A DNA stretch of 64,000 nt, taken from contig NZ_JAATNW010000010.1 of NCBI RefSeq assembly GCF_012911815.1, positions 29,810 to 93,809 of the forward strand, read 5' to 3'. The position numbers were made by a program, and so were the translations under genes. Below, piece by piece: positions 63,364 through 64,000 of the stretch (the first letter of the stretch is position 1; every line of letters starts with the position of its first letter). The notes under the pieces were generated by a model. That model was not told the DNA's origin. It did no database searches and worked only from the letters and a program-made list of their open reading frames with translations. The DNA is from Alteromonas ponticola. Lineage in GTDB: Bacteria > Pseudomonadota > Gammaproteobacteria > Enterobacterales > Alteromonadaceae.

Positions 63364-63382
63364 AACCTAGCCTCGGCTGGTT
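63364..63382 (+). terminator. Terminator-like hairpin in repeat copy 1
   Basis: AACC-T-AGC / GCT-GGTT with a one-base bulge and a CTCG loop, followed by TCTTTGTTTTT. About 85 bases after the DUF4198 stop; it probably terminates that gene. Confidence 0.6.
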
Positions 63383-63504
63383 TCTTTGTTTTTAAAATGG
63401 GAGCCTCGTAGCCGACAAGGGACAGTGTGTCACTCTCACATGGGGGTGATGAGCGGTGAGCGCAGCGAGCGAGGGGTGCCTGTGGCACGCCGAGAGTGAA
63501 GAAC

Positions 63505-63524
63505 CGGCAGCATGGATGCTGCCG
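63505..63524 (+). other. TGGA-loop hairpin, repeat copy 1
   Basis: CGGCAGCA - TGGA - TGCTGCCG, 8-bp perfect stem. Counterpart of the hairpin at 63797-63814. Confidence 0.7.
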
Positions 63525-63650
63525 TGGACATTTCACCAGGAATGGGTTGTTACGCCAGTTCTTAAGCAGATACGCAACCCTAAACTGTTACCCGATGGGT
63601 TAGGTCTTGCTATGAGAGAGTGGCACCTTGGTGCTACTCCAAAAACAAAA

Positions 63651-63670
63651 AACCCAGCTTTCGCTGGGTT
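63651..63670. terminator. Bidirectional terminator-like hairpin in repeat copy 2
   Basis: AACCCAGC - TTTC - GCTGGGTT, perfect 8-bp stem, preceded by AAAAACAAAA and followed by CTTTGTTTTT, so it could act on both strands. Confidence 0.7.
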
Positions 63671-63796
63671 CTTTGTTTTTAGAATGGGAGCCCCGTAGCC
63701 GGCAAGGGACACTGTGCTACTCTCACATGGGGGTGAAGAGCGGTGATTCGCAGAATCATGGCGAATGCCATTGGGCATTCGACAAGCGATGAACGG

Positions 63797-63814
63797 CACG
63801 CCATGGATGGCGTG
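63797..63814 (+). other. TGGA-loop hairpin, repeat copy 2
   Basis: CACGCCA - TGGA - TGGCGTG, 7-bp perfect stem. All stem positions that differ from copy 1 differ on both sides, so pairing is kept. Confidence 0.7.
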
Positions 63815-64000
63815 ACTGGACGAGCTACCAAGGATGGGTTGTTACTTTGAATCTTACGCAGCCAGACAACCCCAAACTGTTACCCGATGGGTTAGGTCTC
63901 CCTGTCAGATTAGCACGCAAGTGCTTTTCTAAGTGAAAGGGCTATCCTGAGTGGAACAACAGTTCAATGAGTTTTTCCGGGCGTGAAATGCAAAAAAGGG

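Larger units (their letters stand above)
63334..63905. repeat. Tandem duplication of a ~290-bp non-coding element with conserved hairpins
   Basis: Two copies (about 63334-63620 and 63621-63905) share the same order of blocks. A CACCTTG/ATGC start comes first, then a terminator-like hairpin with TTTGTTTTT. Next is a long common block from ATGGGAGCC to CATGGGGGTGA, a variable hairpin region, GGATGGGTTGTTA or its near copy, and AAACTGTTACCCGATGGG. Spacing is 287 to 292 bases. The central hairpins differ in sequence but keep pairing around the same TGGA loop. Confidence 0.8.

Noticed and set aside
63327..63799. Three open frames of 69-88 codons in the tandem element
   Set aside because: Two of them share the same peptide (H-R-S-S-P-P-C-E-S...A-P-I-L-K-T-K) only because they read the duplicated non-coding DNA. 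They cross the hairpins and have no ribosome sites.
63334..63905. CRISPR array or integron attC sites
   Set aside because: Only two copies with a ~290-base period, no short regular repeats and spacers, and no cas or integrase gene.

Overview
The window looks like chromosomal DNA of a marine gammaproteobacterium of the Alteromonadaceae type. Grounds: moderate GC, several large TonB-dependent receptors, a halogenase/SapC/cupin-like gene set, UmuDC plus DNA polymerase II, GGDEF and hybrid-kinase signalling, and a DUF4331 protein. I found no tRNA, rRNA, CRISPR array, transposase or integrase. The identification is inference from gene content only.

Layout. 1-4.7 kb: the N-terminus of a heme-binding CxxCH protein cut by the window edge, a WYL-type regulator, a cold-shock protein, an ATP-grasp enzyme and a YcxB-like membrane protein. 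4.9-8.2 kb: two consecutive asparagine-synthase-like proteins. 9-10.5 kb: a YflT/DUF1269-like stress protein and a MipA/OmpV outer-membrane protein whose start codon is not obvious. 10.8-11.4 kb: two tiny genes with double-glycine-type leaders followed by a small membrane protein, a candidate two-peptide bacteriocin plus immunity unit. 11.5-19.3 kb: TonB receptor, halogenase, SapC, cupin-like and halogenase genes in one direction, with LacI-type operator matches upstream of the receptor. 19.8-28.3 kb: a signalling operon (2005-residue multi-HAMP hybrid kinase, CheR, receiver-kinase, single receiver). 28.7-31.4 kb: membrane protein, SMR efflux pump and a NarL-type two-component pair. 31.4-36.4 kb: M28 peptidase, an exported protein with a sorting-signal-like tail, LexA-controlled umuDC and an MscS channel.

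36.5-42.8 kb: a probable Fur-regulated iron operon (DUF4856 lipoprotein, imelysin lipoprotein, FecA-like receptor, fatty-acid-hydroxylase-family protein). 42.9-46.9 kb: GAF sensor kinase, small outer-membrane barrel, diguanylate cyclase, and a secreted protein made of six exact 13-residue Trp repeats. 47.2-52.4 kb: a phospholipase D/VTT fusion with an endonuclease/exonuclease/phosphatase partner, then DUF4331 and a cadherin-like lipoprotein. 52.7-61.3 kb: TPR-GGDEF protein, DNA polymerase II, and an RND efflux adaptor/pump pair. 61.6-64 kb: EF-hand lipoprotein, DUF4198 protein, then a non-coding tandem duplication of about 290 bp whose copies keep the same hairpins through compensating base changes.

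Most noteworthy: the double-glycine peptide cluster, the covarying tandem repeat at the right end, the 13-residue Trp-repeat protein, and the alternating A/B HAMP array.
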